Positions 13,708 through 22,547 of a stretch of 25,483 nt of DNA are shown here, one piece after another. Below the pieces are notes generated by a model. It did no database searches and had not been told where the DNA came from. It was given only the letters and a program-made list of their open reading frames with translations. The DNA lies in NCBI GenBank assembly GCA_031379035.1, contig JANNEU010000050.1, positions 1 through 25,483 of the forward strand. The letters run 5' to 3'. This stretch comes from JABFRJ01 sp031379035. GTDB taxonomy: Bacteria > Pseudomonadota > Alphaproteobacteria > Rhizobiales > Hyphomicrobiaceae. A program made the translations under genes and the position numbers. Positions within the stretch are counted from its first letter, which is position 1; each line of letters opens with the position of its first letter.

Positions 13708-16700
13708 AGATCAATCACATCCAACACGCCCGGCAGTGTCCCCAGGTGCCCTTGCATCATGGGACCGACGTCGTAGCGGCCGGGAATGTCGATCTCAAGG
13801 ATGCGATTACGATCATCGAGTTCGAGGACAACGCGGATTTCGCCGCCGGTCTTGGGGCCACCAGTGGGTGGTTTAAGTTCCGATTTCAGCGCCTCAAGTG
13901 AGATCTTCTTGGATTGCAACGGCCGCCGGTCAAGAACGATCTTGAGCCCCCGTTGGATACTGGCTGCGGCTTCATCGAGCGCCTGCAGACCCTGCACCCG
14001 CAGCTTGACGTTTTCCCCATCACGCTCGGCTTCCACCGACACCAACACGGCCGTCCCTGGCTCCAGCAGATGTCCGCAGGCGTCGAGCGTGTCTGAGAAA
14101 ATCACCGCTTCAAACTGCCCCGTCGCATCCGAAAACATTGCAAACGCGAACTTGTTGCCCTTAGCCGAACGCCGCTCGCGAGCGGAAACAACAATGGCTG
14201 CCACGCGCCCACCGGCCGCACCCGCCAACGCGCGGCGCTCGAACTCGGCATAAGCATGCACGCCCAGCTTGGGCAGTACGCTGGCGTAGCTGTCGAGCGG
14301 ATGACCGGTGAGGAAGAAGCCGACAGCCTTGAATTCCTCATTGAGCTTGTCCATCGGCGTCCAGCCTTTGGTGGGGCGCAGGTCTATTTTGGCTGGCGCG
14401 TTGCCCCCGCCGGCAAACAGATCGGTCGTGCCGCGCGCGGTGTTCTCGGCGGTGCGGCTAGCAGTCGCCAGCAACAAGTCGACGTTGCCGTGGATCAGCG
14501 CGCGATTGTCCTCGAAGGCATCAAACGCACCGCCTGCCGCCATTGTTTCCAACCCGCGCTTGTTGAGTGCCTTGGGCGCAAAGCGCTGCGCGAAATCCGC
14601 AAGTGACAGGTAGGGACCGCTGGTCTTGCGCTCGGTCACGATGGTCTCCACCGCGCCTGCGCCGATGTTTTTCAGCGCGGCAAGCGAGTAACGGATCGCG
14701 CCCCGCTGCCCGTCCTTGAGTGGTGCCTTCGGCCACTCCACGAGGAAGTCGACATCGGACGCATTGACGCACGGGGTACGCACGGCGATGCCGCTTTTGC
14801 GCGCTTCGGCAGCGAACATGGCAAGCTTATCCGTGTTCGACATATCAAGCGTCATGGAGGCCGCCAGGAATTCCTCGCGGTAGTTCGCCTTCAGATAAGC
14901 GGTGTGATAGCTGACCAGCGCATAGGCTGCCGCATGACTCTTGTTGAAGCCATAGCCAGCGAACTTGTCGACAAGTTCGAAGATGTAGACGGCCTCGGCT
15001 TTCTTGACCCCCTTGGCGAGCGCACCCTCGACAAACTTCTTCTGCTGCGCGGCCATTTCGTTCTTGTCTTTTTTACCCATCGCGCGGCGCAGCAAATCGG
15101 CTTGTCCCAGAGTGTAGCCGCCCATCACCTGTGCGATCTGAATGACCTGCTCCTGGTAGATGATGACGCCGTAAGTCTCTTTCAGAATGCCTTCGAGCAT
15201 CGGATGCAGACAGTCGACTTCTTCCTCGCCATGCTTGCGGTGGATGTAGGTCGGGATGTTGTCCATGGGACCAGGACGATAGAGCGCGACCATGGCGATG
15301 ATGTCTTCGAAGCGATCGGGCTTCAGCCGTTTCAAGCTGTCGCGCATGCCGGTACTTTCCAGCTGGAACACCCCGACCGTGTCAGCCCGCGCCAGCAGCT
15401 CATAAGCGGCGATGATTTTGGGATCGTCGCCGCCGATCTCCAAGGTTGGCAGATCAATATCAATGCCGCGCCCGCGCTTGATCAGTTCGACCGCCTTTTG
15501 CAGCACTGTCAGCGTCTTTAGCCCAAGGAAGTCGAACTTCACGAGGCCGGCCGCTTCGACCATTTTCCAGTTGAACTGCGTCACCGGGAACGACGATTTC
15601 GGATCGCGGTACATCGGCACCAGCTCGTCGAGCGGACGATCACCGATCACCATGCCGGCTGCGTGCGTTGAGGCGTGGCGATAGAGCCCCTCAAGCTTGA
15701 TAGAGATTTCGAGCAGATGCCGCACGGCGGGCTCGCTATCACGCTCCGCCTGCAACTTGGGTTCACCGTCGATGGCCTGCTGCAGCGTAACGGGATTGGC
15801 CGGGTTGTTCGGCACCATCTTGCAAAGCCGGTCAACCTGCCCATACGGCATCTGCAGCACGCGACCGACATCGCGCAACACCGCGCGCGCCTGCAGCTTG
15901 CCGTGTGTGATGATTTGCGCGACGCGGTCCACGCCGTATTTCTGCTGGACGTAAAGGATCGTCTCCTCGCGGCGATCCTGACAGAAGTCGATATCGAAGT
16001 CCGGCATCGAGACGCGTTCGGGGTTGAGAAAGCGCTCGAACAGCAGACCAAATCGTAATGGATCAAGATCAGTAATGGTCAGCGCCCACGCGACCACGGA
16101 GCCCGCACCCGAACCACGGCCCGGACCGACTGGAATGCCCTGTTTCTTCGACCACTGGATGAAGTCAGCAACGATAAGAAAGTAACCGGGAAACTTCATG
16201 GTGGTGATGACGTCGACTTCATAGGCAAGGCGCTTGTCGTAGTCCTCACGCGTGAAGCCAGCAGCCAAGGGCGAGACCGCAAGGCGCGCGGCAAGACCCG
16301 CTTCAGCCTGGCGTCTCAACTCGGCGGCCTCGGCTACAACGCGATCCTCAGCGCTCGCGCCGGGTGTGGTTTCGACAAAGCTCGGCAAAATCGGCTTGCG
16401 GCCCTTCGGACGGAACGCGCAGCGCTTGGCAATCTCGATGGTGTTGGCGAGCGCCTCCGGTAGATCGGCGAACAGCGTAGCCATCTCATCGGCGGATTTG
16501 AACGCGTGGTGCTTGGTGGCACGGCGGCGATCATCCTCTGTCACGTAGCGGCCACCGGCGATGCACAACAACGCGTCGTGCGCTTCATAGTCGTCCGGCT
16601 TGGCGAAATAGCACTCGTTGGTGGCGACCAGCGGGATATCATGCGCATAGGCCAGCGCGATCAGCGGCGGTTCAACCTGCGCCTCCGTTTCAAGGCCATG

Positions 16701-17294
16701 ACGCTGCACTTCCACATAGAGCCGATCACCGAACAGTTTCTTGAGCTCTAACAGGCGCGGCATGGCTACCGCCGCCTGGCCATCGCGCAAGGGCTTGTCG
16801 ATAGGACCGTCAGGACCGCCTGTCAGTACGATCAGCCCGGCGGCGTGTTTGGCGAGCTTGCTGATGGTCACATGCGGCGCGTCTCCATCACGCGCCTCGA
16901 GGTGAGCGCCGCTGACGAGCTTCATCAGGCTCATGTATCCGTCGTCGTTCATGGCGAGCAGCGCCAAGCGGCCGTCACCACCCGCTTGAATGGGTGCCGG
17001 TCCGGCCGCTTGCAAACCGGTCGGGCGCGGCATGTCCTCAAAGTCGATGGCCAACGAGACGCCGATGATGGGCTGTATGCCGGCACCGGCAAGCTTGTCG
17101 GAGAATTCCAACGCCCCGAACAGATTGTCCGTGTCGGTCAGCGCTAGCGCCGGCATGCCGAGCGTGTCGGCAAGCTTGGCCAACGTCGGGATCATCAGCG
17201 CGCCTTCGAGCAACGAATAGGCCGAGTGCACCTTGAGATGTACAAAGGCCGGCGCGGATTGCTGGCGAACGTCGGGGCGAATCGGTGAGGTCAT
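13704..17294 (-). CDS. dnaE: DNA polymerase III alpha subunit
   Basis: The catalytic subunit of the replicative polymerase, 1196 aa. An N-terminal PHP domain begins FVHLKVHSAYSLLEGA; its metal motif is degenerate (ALTDTDNLFG rather than ALTDHGN), suggesting no PHP nuclease activity and reliance on a separate proofreading subunit. The polymerase core carries GPGRGSGAGSVVAWAL and the acidic cluster D432, D434, D436 in MPDFDIDFC. YRPGPMDNIPTYI, GVIIYQEQVIQIAQ and GYGFNKSHAAAYALVSYHTAYLKANY follow. A C-terminal OB fold spans about 1008-1080 (GGRVAAIVVSARERRSAKG). The ATG at 17294 is where homology starts. It is probably the main dnaE1, since it has the typical length. It is convergent with the DUF4198 gene, with overlapping stop codons. 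Confidence 0.97.
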   Translation of the reverse strand: MTSPIRPDVRQQSAPAFVHLKVHSAYSLLEGALMIPTLAKLADTLGMPALALTDTDNLFGALEFSDKLAGAGIQPIIGVSLAIDFEDMPRPTGLQAAGPAPIQAGGDGRLALLAMNDDGYMSLMKLVSGAHLEARDGDAPHVTISKLAKHAAGLIVLTGGPDGPIDKPLRDGQAAVAMPRLLELKKLFGDRLYVEVQRHGLETEAQVEPPLIALAYAHDIPLVATNECYFAKPDDYEAHDALLCIAGGRYVTEDDRRRATKHHAFKSADEMATLFADLPEALANTIEIAKRCAFRPKGRKPILPSFVETTPGASAEDRVVAEAAELRRQAEAGLAARLAVSPLAAGFTREDYDKRLAYEVDVITTMKFPGYFLIVADFIQWSKKQGIPVGPGRGSGAGSVVAWALTITDLDPLRFGLLFERFLNPERVSMPDFDIDFCQDRREETILYVQQKYGVDRVAQIITHGKLQARAVLRDVGRVLQMPYGQVDRLCKMVPNNPANPVTLQQAIDGEPKLQAERDSEPAVRHLLEISIKLEGLYRHASTHAAGMVIGDRPLDELVPMYRDPKSSFPVTQFNWKMVEAAGLVKFDFLGLKTLTVLQKAVELIKRGRGIDIDLPTLEIGGDDPKIIAAYELLARADTVGVFQLESTGMRDSLKRLKPDRFEDIIAMVALYRPGPMDNIPTYIHRKHGEEEVDCLHPMLEGILKETYGVIIYQEQVIQIAQVMGGYTLGQADLLRRAMGKKDKNEMAAQQKKFVEGALAKGVKKAEAVYIFELVDKFAGYGFNKSHAAAYALVSYHTAYLKANYREEFLAASMTLDMSNTDKLAMFAAEARKSGIAVRTPCVNASDVDFLVEWPKAPLKDGQRGAIRYSLAALKNIGAGAVETIVTERKTSGPYLSLADFAQRFAPKALNKRGLETMAAGGAFDAFEDNRALIHGNVDLLLATASRTAENTARGTTDLFAGGGNAPAKIDLRPTKGWTPMDKLNEEFKAVGFFLTGHPLDSYASVLPKLGVHAYAEFERRALAGAAGGRVAAIVVSARERRSAKGNKFAFAMFSDATGQFEAVIFSDTLDACGHLLEPGTAVLVSVEAERDGENVKLRVQGLQALDEAAASIQRGLKIVLDRRPLQSKKISLEALKSELKPPTGGPKTGGEIRVVLELDDRNRILEIDIPGRYDVGPMMQGHLGTLPGVLDVIDL

Positions 17295-17449
17295 GACCGA
17301 AACTTTAGGCCCTGAAACGCGCTGGTGCACGGGGGCGCAAAAGACTGCCTGTGGACAGGTCCGAAGTGGCACGGCACGAGCATGAACACACGCAGAACGT
17401 CCGTGATGCATGGAACATGGACACCGCGCTGATCTCAGTGCCCCGCTCC

Positions 17450-19060
17450 TTACCCGCGCTTCACAACGATCCCGGCCCTCTCGCGGTCCCAGAGTTGCGC
17501 GCGCGCCGTGTCGGCCATTTGTTTGAGCTTGTACTTCTCAATTTTTTCGCTGGCCGTTTTGGGCAGGGCGTCGATAAAGGCCACATAGCGCGGCACCATG
17601 TAGTAGCTCATCGTATCGGCGCAGAATGTGACGAGTTGCGCTTCGGTCAAGGTGGCACCGGACTTCTTGACGACATAGACCATCACATCGTCTTCGCTGA
17701 GATCGGACGCCACGGCGATGGCCGCCACTTCATGCACAGCTTCGTGCTTCGCAATCAGCATCTCAACCTCGTAGGCTGAGATGTTCTCACCCCTCCGGCG
17801 GATGGTTTCCTTCTTGCGATCGACAAACCAGAGATAGCCGTCGTCATCCAGGTAACCGCGATCACCCGTGTGAAACCACTGATTGCGAAACGCCGCGACT
17901 GTCGCTTCCGGCATTTTGTAGTAGCCGAGCATGCCGATCCACGGCTGCTTGGCACGCACACAAATCTCGCCGACTTGCCCCGCAGGCATCGCTTGATCGA
18001 GATCGTCCAGGATGGCCACTTCGGCAAGGTCACCCGTGTGGCCGGCGGACGCACGTTTCTCGTCGGGCTCATCTGCTTTGTAGATCGTCACTGCAAACGT
18101 CTCGGTAGCTGCAAACAGCGACGTGACTTTTACGCGGAAACGGCCTGAGTAGTCGCGGAACGCGTCTTTCGACAGCGGCACAACCATGCTTTGGCGAACG
18201 GTGTGCATACGTTCAGCGTCACAATCCGGTTGCTTCAGCAGCACACTCGCCATCGCACCGAGCGCGTTGAACTGCGTCGCTCCTGTTGCGCAGATCTCCT
18301 CCCAGAAGCGGCTCGCGGAAAAGCGAGGGGCCAGCGCCACCGCAGCATCGGCCCAGAGCGCGGCGTTGACCGAATACCAGAGCGCGTTGACGTGGAAGAG
18401 CGGCAGACAGGTGTAAAGCACATCGTCAGGCGTATAGCCGTATTGGCGCGCACAGTAGCGCCCGATGTTCTGGCCCTGCGCGTGCGGACTGACGACGCCT
18501 TTGGATGGCCCGGTGGTGCCGGAGGTATAGATGATGAAGGCAGGATCGCTGAACGCCACAGCATCAGCGGGTGGCGTGACGGCGTCTGTGGTTTCTAGCG
18601 CCTTCAAGTCGCTGACGGAGACCCCACACGGCCTGAGAGCACCCGCGTCGCCCAGCGCAAAAACGTGGCGCAGCGCCGGTACATCCGGCACCACCTCGGC
18701 CAACCGCGCCGTGAATTCGCTTTCGGTCACCAACCACGTGCTGTCCGACTGCGTAAGATAATATCGAAGCAATTCGCCTTTTGCTGCGGTGTTGAGTGGC
18801 ACCGCCACCGCGCCGATCTTGCCAAGTCCCCACACGACGAACAGAAACTCTGGGCAATTGCCAAGCATCACTGCCACATGATCACCCTTGCGGATGCCGG
18901 ACGCGTGGAAGCCATTGGCGTAGCGGTTCGTGATCTCGTGCATCGCGCTGTAGGAGTATGGTCGCCCATCCCAGATCAACAATGGTCGCGCACTGTTCTG
19001 CGCGGCCTTGGCAGCAAGCACGTGGCCAATGGTGCGGTGTTGAAGGGGTAAGTCCTGCAT
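17450..19060 (-). CDS. AMP-binding acyl-CoA synthetase (CaiC/long-chain ligase-like)
   Basis: A 536-aa ANL-superfamily ligase that activates a carboxylic acid with ATP and CoA. The P-loop-like YTSGTTGPSKG is at 178-188, the adenine-binding LFAATE at 315-320, the ribose-binding HTGDRGYLDDDGY near 397-409, and the hinge WFVDRKKETIRRRGENIS at 411-428. The catalytic-lysine motif is PKTASEKIEK at about 500-509, with E where many ligases have G (SGK). This resembles crotonobetaine/carnitine-CoA ligase-type enzymes; substrate is unpredictable. The start at 19060 is seven bases after the stop of the CoA-transferase B gene. A much longer open frame upstream overlaps that gene and is not used. It forms a likely operon with the two CoA-transferase subunits. 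Confidence 0.93.
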   Translation of the reverse strand: MQDLPLQHRTIGHVLAAKAAQNSARPLLIWDGRPYSYSAMHEITNRYANGFHASGIRKGDHVAVMLGNCPEFLFVVWGLGKIGAVAVPLNTAAKGELLRYYLTQSDSTWLVTESEFTARLAEVVPDVPALRHVFALGDAGALRPCGVSVSDLKALETTDAVTPPADAVAFSDPAFIIYTSGTTGPSKGVVSPHAQGQNIGRYCARQYGYTPDDVLYTCLPLFHVNALWYSVNAALWADAAVALAPRFSASRFWEEICATGATQFNALGAMASVLLKQPDCDAERMHTVRQSMVVPLSKDAFRDYSGRFRVKVTSLFAATETFAVTIYKADEPDEKRASAGHTGDLAEVAILDDLDQAMPAGQVGEICVRAKQPWIGMLGYYKMPEATVAAFRNQWFHTGDRGYLDDDGYLWFVDRKKETIRRRGENISAYEVEMLIAKHEAVHEVAAIAVASDLSEDDVMVYVVKKSGATLTEAQLVTFCADTMSYYMVPRYVAFIDALPKTASEKIEKYKLKQMADTARAQLWDRERAGIVVKRG

Positions 19061-19067
19061 GGCGGTC

Positions 19068-19814
19068 TCACATCCCCCAGGTCTTCTGCGCGAATGCGGG
19101 ATAAGTTGCAGCAACGAGCCGGGCGATGTCTCCGCGCAAGAGCTTAAGCGTCGCCGTATCGGGCGTTGGCGTCTCCGGGACGTGCGCGGCCGCGTCGTAG
19201 TCGAAGCCGGTCGCTGCGCGCACGTCGGCGGCACTGCCACCTGGATGGACGCTTTGCAGCGAAAACCGTCGCGCAACCCGATTGAAGGCAAAAACGCAGC
19301 GGCTGGTGACCAGGGCATGCGGACCACCGGGCCGATAGACATCAGGCGGGCTGGTGCCGGGTGCGGAAATGAAATCCACCTGACTGACGAGCGTGCGCGG
19401 CGTATGCTCCTCGCGAAATAGGATCACGCGCGGCACGACGTAATAAAGATAAGCCGAGCCGAATGAGCCGGGAAAACGCTGGCTGCTGCGTGGGTAGTGT
19501 TCGATCTCGCCCGTGCCGACGAGATTGATGTTCGCCGCACCGTCGATCTGCCCGCCGGACAGAAAGAACGCGTCGATGCGGCCCTGGCCGGCGCAATCAA
19601 ACAGCTCGCGGCCACCGTCCGTGAACGGGTTCTGATCACGGCTCCCCAGGATAGACACGCGCAACCCGCCACCGGAACGTGCTTGCGCCAGCAGCGCCGC
19701 CGAACCCGGGATCGGCGATTGCGCGCCAACGGCCACATGATCGAGGCCTTCGAGCATCGGCACAATGGCTGCAATCATGATTTCTGACGGCGATACGGCC
19801 GCTGCGCGGCTCAT
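19068..19814 (-). CDS. CoA-transferase-like subunit B (IpdB/CatJ-like)
   Basis: The beta partner (248 aa) of a two-subunit class I CoA-transferase-fold enzyme. Visible family blocks are VAVGAQSPIPGSAALLAQ near 28-45, GQIDGAANINLVGTGEIEHYPR near 88-109, GGPHALVTSRCVFAFN near 160-175 and the final KTWGM. I see no clear S-E-N-G motif, which carries the covalent glutamate in ordinary class I subunits. This points to the IpdAB-like branch, which opens or processes acyl-CoA rings rather than swapping CoA. Its ATG overlaps the stop of subunit A in an ATGA, so the two are translationally coupled. Confidence 0.88.
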   Translation of the reverse strand: MSRAAAVSPSEIMIAAIVPMLEGLDHVAVGAQSPIPGSAALLAQARSGGGLRVSILGSRDQNPFTDGGRELFDCAGQGRIDAFFLSGGQIDGAANINLVGTGEIEHYPRSSQRFPGSFGSAYLYYVVPRVILFREEHTPRTLVSQVDFISAPGTSPPDVYRPGGPHALVTSRCVFAFNRVARRFSLQSVHPGGSAADVRAATGFDYDAAAHVPETPTPDTATLKLLRGDIARLVAATYPAFAQKTWGM

Positions 19815-20644
19815 ACGGGCACGCGGGCACGGTCGAGGTGCCGGTCAAGCCATACAGCAAAGCCGTCATCGCTGCGGGCAGCAGCAGCGTAGGTCCCTAG
19901 CGCCGCCTGATCGGGTGCATAGCAATCAACCAGGCCGATGGGCGCAGCCCCCTTGGGCGCCACCGCGAGTGCCGACACGTAGAGCGATGGGATGGTGCCA
20001 GCCGCGAGAGCGGGGTCATGCAGGAAATTGCCATCGACGATGTCTTCGACAGTCACCAGCGTGGTGCGCGCGGCATGTGCCATCAACATCAACTCGCGAC
20101 GGATGCCAATCCAGACATTGCCGTGCGTGTCAGCTTTGGCTGCGTGAAACAATGCCACATCAGGCTTGATGGCCGGCAGAATGACAATGGGATCGCTGCG
20201 GCCATCTTCGGCGAGCGGATTGTTGATCACCTTCCAATCAGGCCGCACGCGCAATAAATCTGAACCGATCAACCCGCGCAGGGGCATGAAGGGCACTCCC
20301 TTCTCCGATGCCATCAGTCCAGCGTGGATCGCCGGGCACGTCGCATCCCACATCTCAAGCGTGCCGCTCTTCAGCGCGGCGGTAAAGCGCGGCGCAAGGC
20401 CATGCTCGCCCAGCGTGACTGCCGCAGTCTCCACCCGCGCGACGCAGCCCGCACCGATCAGTTGATCGGCCTGAAAACCAAGCACCGGCGCGCCGACCAG
20501 ATGCAGATCGCGCACGCGCGTGCGCATCAGTTCAGCCACCACGGTCATCGCACAGCCGGAGTAGTCAGGCGGCAGCACGACCTTGGCACCGGACTTGATG
20601 CGCGCGGCGAGGGTAGCAACAGACACAACGGGTGGGGTGGACAT
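19811..20644 (-). CDS. CoA-transferase-like subunit A (IpdA/CatI-like)
   Basis: The alpha partner, 277 aa. Typical features are IKSGAKVVLPPDYSGCAMTVV at the N-terminus, LHLVGAPVLGFQADQLIGAG near 47-66, and KPDVALFHAAKADTHGNVWIG near 168-188. The E80 in LGEHGLAP is a candidate for the active-site glutamate that in IpdA-type enzymes lies in this subunit; this is inference. GAGG lies about five bases before the ATG at 20644. The order subunit A, subunit B, acyl-CoA ligase is close-packed, suggesting degradation of a carboxylic acid through CoA thioesters. A sterol- or aromatic-acid-type substrate is possible but unproven. Confidence 0.88.
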   Translation of the reverse strand: MSTPPVVSVATLAARIKSGAKVVLPPDYSGCAMTVVAELMRTRVRDLHLVGAPVLGFQADQLIGAGCVARVETAAVTLGEHGLAPRFTAALKSGTLEMWDATCPAIHAGLMASEKGVPFMPLRGLIGSDLLRVRPDWKVINNPLAEDGRSDPIVILPAIKPDVALFHAAKADTHGNVWIGIRRELMLMAHAARTTLVTVEDIVDGNFLHDPALAAGTIPSLYVSALAVAPKGAAPIGLVDCYAPDQAALGTYAAAARSDDGFAVWLDRHLDRARVPV

Positions 20645-20742
20645 GGTGCCTCAGGGCTTAAAACGGTTGGGCAAATCGGATCGTGAGGTTAGTGCCCAAG
20701 AGGCACCGCCTGCAAGTCAGGTCACCTATGCCGTCGCCGCAC

Positions 20743-21465
20743 TCACGCCAGCAAGGCCTCGACAAACGCGGGCACAACCTGAGTGGCGGGGCCATGGCGG
20801 GCGATGTGGAACTGGCTGCTGCCTTCGCTGGGTTCGAGATTGAGTTCGACGGTGACAGCGCCAGCCGCACGCGCGCCGGCGACGAAGCCGGCGGCTGGAT
20901 AGACGTTGCCCGAGGTACCGATGGAGATGAACATCTCGGCCTCGAACAGCGCGTCCTCGATGCGCTCCATGTGATAGGGCATTTCGCCGAACCAGACGAT
21001 GTCTGGGCGCACGCCGCCGGGCTTGTTACAAGCAGGGCAAATCGATGTGGACGAGAGATCCTGGTCCCAGGCGTGCTTGCCGTCGCAGGCCAAACACCAA
21101 GCGGACAACAGTTCTCCGTGCATGTGGATGAGATTTTTGGAGCCCGCCCGCTCGTGCAGCGGATCAACGTTCTGGGTGACGATCAGCACATCGGCGTCTT
21201 TGCGGAGTTTGGGCAATTCGAGTTCAAGACGCGCAAGGGCAAAGTGCGCCGCGTTTGGTTTGGCGTCCGCCACGTCGCGGCGGCGCTGGTTGTAGAAACC
21301 CTGCACTTTGCCGGGATTTCGCGTGTAAGCCTCGGGGGTCGCGACCTCGCTGACATCGTGCTTGGCCCACAGGCCGCCCTTGTCACGGAACGTGGCGATG
21401 CCGCTCTCGGCCGAGATGCCGGCACCCGTGAGGACCACGATGCGGCGGATGTCGGAGAGTTGCAT
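20743..21465 (-). CDS. cobB: NAD-dependent protein deacylase, Sir2 class III
   Basis: A sirtuin of 240 aa that removes acyl groups from lysines using NAD. The NAD site is visible as GAGISAESGIATFRD at 14-28 and TQNVD near 97-101, with the catalytic H116 in HMHGE. The zinc ribbon is complete with C124, C127, C143 and C146. Y58 and R61 in FYNQRR correspond to the class III pair that recognises succinyl or malonyl lysine, so desuccinylase as well as deacetylase activity is likely. The ATG at 21465 is two bases after the stop of the upstream NDUFA9-like gene, so they are cotranscribed. About 98 bases separate it from the CoA-transferase/ligase operon downstream. Confidence 0.95.
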   Translation of the reverse strand: MQLSDIRRIVVLTGAGISAESGIATFRDKGGLWAKHDVSEVATPEAYTRNPGKVQGFYNQRRRDVADAKPNAAHFALARLELELPKLRKDADVLIVTQNVDPLHERAGSKNLIHMHGELLSAWCLACDGKHAWDQDLSSTSICPACNKPGGVRPDIVWFGEMPYHMERIEDALFEAEMFISIGTSGNVYPAAGFVAGARAAGAVTVELNLEPSEGSSQFHIARHGPATQVVPAFVEALLA

Positions 21466-21467
21466 CG

Positions 21468-22451
21468 TTAGCCCCGATAATGCGCGTACTGGCCTTTGGG
21501 CTGGTAGCGCTCCAAATAGGCTGGCACAATTGACGAGATGGACTGCGCCGGTGCCACGCCGAGCCCGGCCAGCGTACGGCCTTCGGCAGTCGCGGCCGCG
21601 CTGACGACGTTGTCAGACTGCAACATGCGGACCTGATCGACAGTGAGCGGACGCAGTCCATTTGGCAGCGGAACTGTTGCGAAGGCTGCCAGCTTGGCCA
21701 GCCAGAACGGCATCGGGAAATAGGGCTTTGCGCGGCCGGCCCAGGTCTGCGTCTTGTCGAGCAGGCCACGGAAGGTATCGATCTCAGGACCGCCGATTTC
21801 ATAGACTGTACCTGGCTTGGCCTTGCCGTTGGCGGCGGCCAACAGGGCTTGCGCTAGGTCACCGACATAGACCGGTTGGAATTTAGTTTTGCCGCCGACC
21901 AGCGGCATCATGGGAGCCATGCGCGCGAGGTTCGCAAAGCGATTGAAGAACTGATCTTCCGGGCCGAACACAATAGACGGACGCAGGATCACGGCGTCCG
22001 GGAACTCTTCCAAGACAACGGCCTCGCCGGCGGCTTTAGTGCGGCCGTAGTGGCCCGCTGATTTCGGGTCAGCACCGATGGCAGACACATGAATGAAGCG
22101 CTTGACGCCGGCAGCCTTGGCCGCGCGGGCCACCGCGCGGGCGCCATCCACATGGACGGCGTCGAACGTCTGCGCGCCGCTCTTGTGCAAAATAGCCACC
22201 AGGTTGATCGCCACTTCAGCCCCTTCAAGCGAGGCCGCCACTGACGCCGGATAACGGAGGTTGGCCTGTACCGCCGCGATCTGGCCGACGCCGCCCATAG
22301 GCTGCAAATGGCCGGCAAGATCGGGCCGCCGGACCGCAGCGCGCACCCGCCAGCCGTCCCGTGCCAATGCGCGTACGGTATAACGCCCGACAAACCCGGA
22401 GCCGCCAAAGACGGTTGCGAGGTTGCCGGCCTCAGTGTGTGAAGCTGCCAT
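21468..22451 (-). CDS. Complex I NDUFA9-family NAD(P)-binding protein
   Basis: An atypical short-chain dehydrogenase/reductase of 327 aa, close to the NDUFA9 accessory subunit of mitochondrial complex I, which alphaproteobacteria share. The nucleotide-binding VFGGSGFVGRY is at about 14-24 and the YxxxK pair is in HYGRTKAAGEAV. Further family blocks are FDAVHVDGARAVARAAKAAG, ILRPSIVFGPEDQFFNRFA and FQPVYVGDLAQALLAAA. The end GQYAHYRG is also as in this family. AGGGAG lies about seven bases before ATG 22451. No other complex I gene is in the window. It likely assists assembly or stability of respiratory complex I; a catalytic role is not established. Confidence 0.92.
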   Translation of the reverse strand: MAASHTEAGNLATVFGGSGFVGRYTVRALARDGWRVRAAVRRPDLAGHLQPMGGVGQIAAVQANLRYPASVAASLEGAEVAINLVAILHKSGAQTFDAVHVDGARAVARAAKAAGVKRFIHVSAIGADPKSAGHYGRTKAAGEAVVLEEFPDAVILRPSIVFGPEDQFFNRFANLARMAPMMPLVGGKTKFQPVYVGDLAQALLAAANGKAKPGTVYEIGGPEIDTFRGLLDKTQTWAGRAKPYFPMPFWLAKLAAFATVPLPNGLRPLTVDQVRMLQSDNVVSAAATAEGRTLAGLGVAPAQSISSIVPAYLERYQPKGQYAHYRG

Positions 22452-22547
22452 GGATGCTCCCTGCGATACGGCCGGGCGGTTAGGCCACAGCGTGTGTTCT
22501 GAGCACCGTGTAGCGAGCCAGGCCGCAGCTGTGAAGGGTACCTTCTG

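Noticed and set aside
13704..17294. Degenerate PHP metal motif in DnaE considered as a novelty
   Set aside because: Loss of PHP metal residues is common in proteobacterial DnaE, including that of E. coli, so it is not unusual.
20645..20707. GGTGCCT ... AGGCACC inverted pair between cobB and the CoA-transferase A gene
   Set aside because: Only 7 bp of stem across about 50 bases, no T run; too weak to call a terminator.
20683..21471. 262-codon plus-strand open frame opposite cobB
   Set aside because: The sirtuin on the other strand has every motif; this is its shadow.
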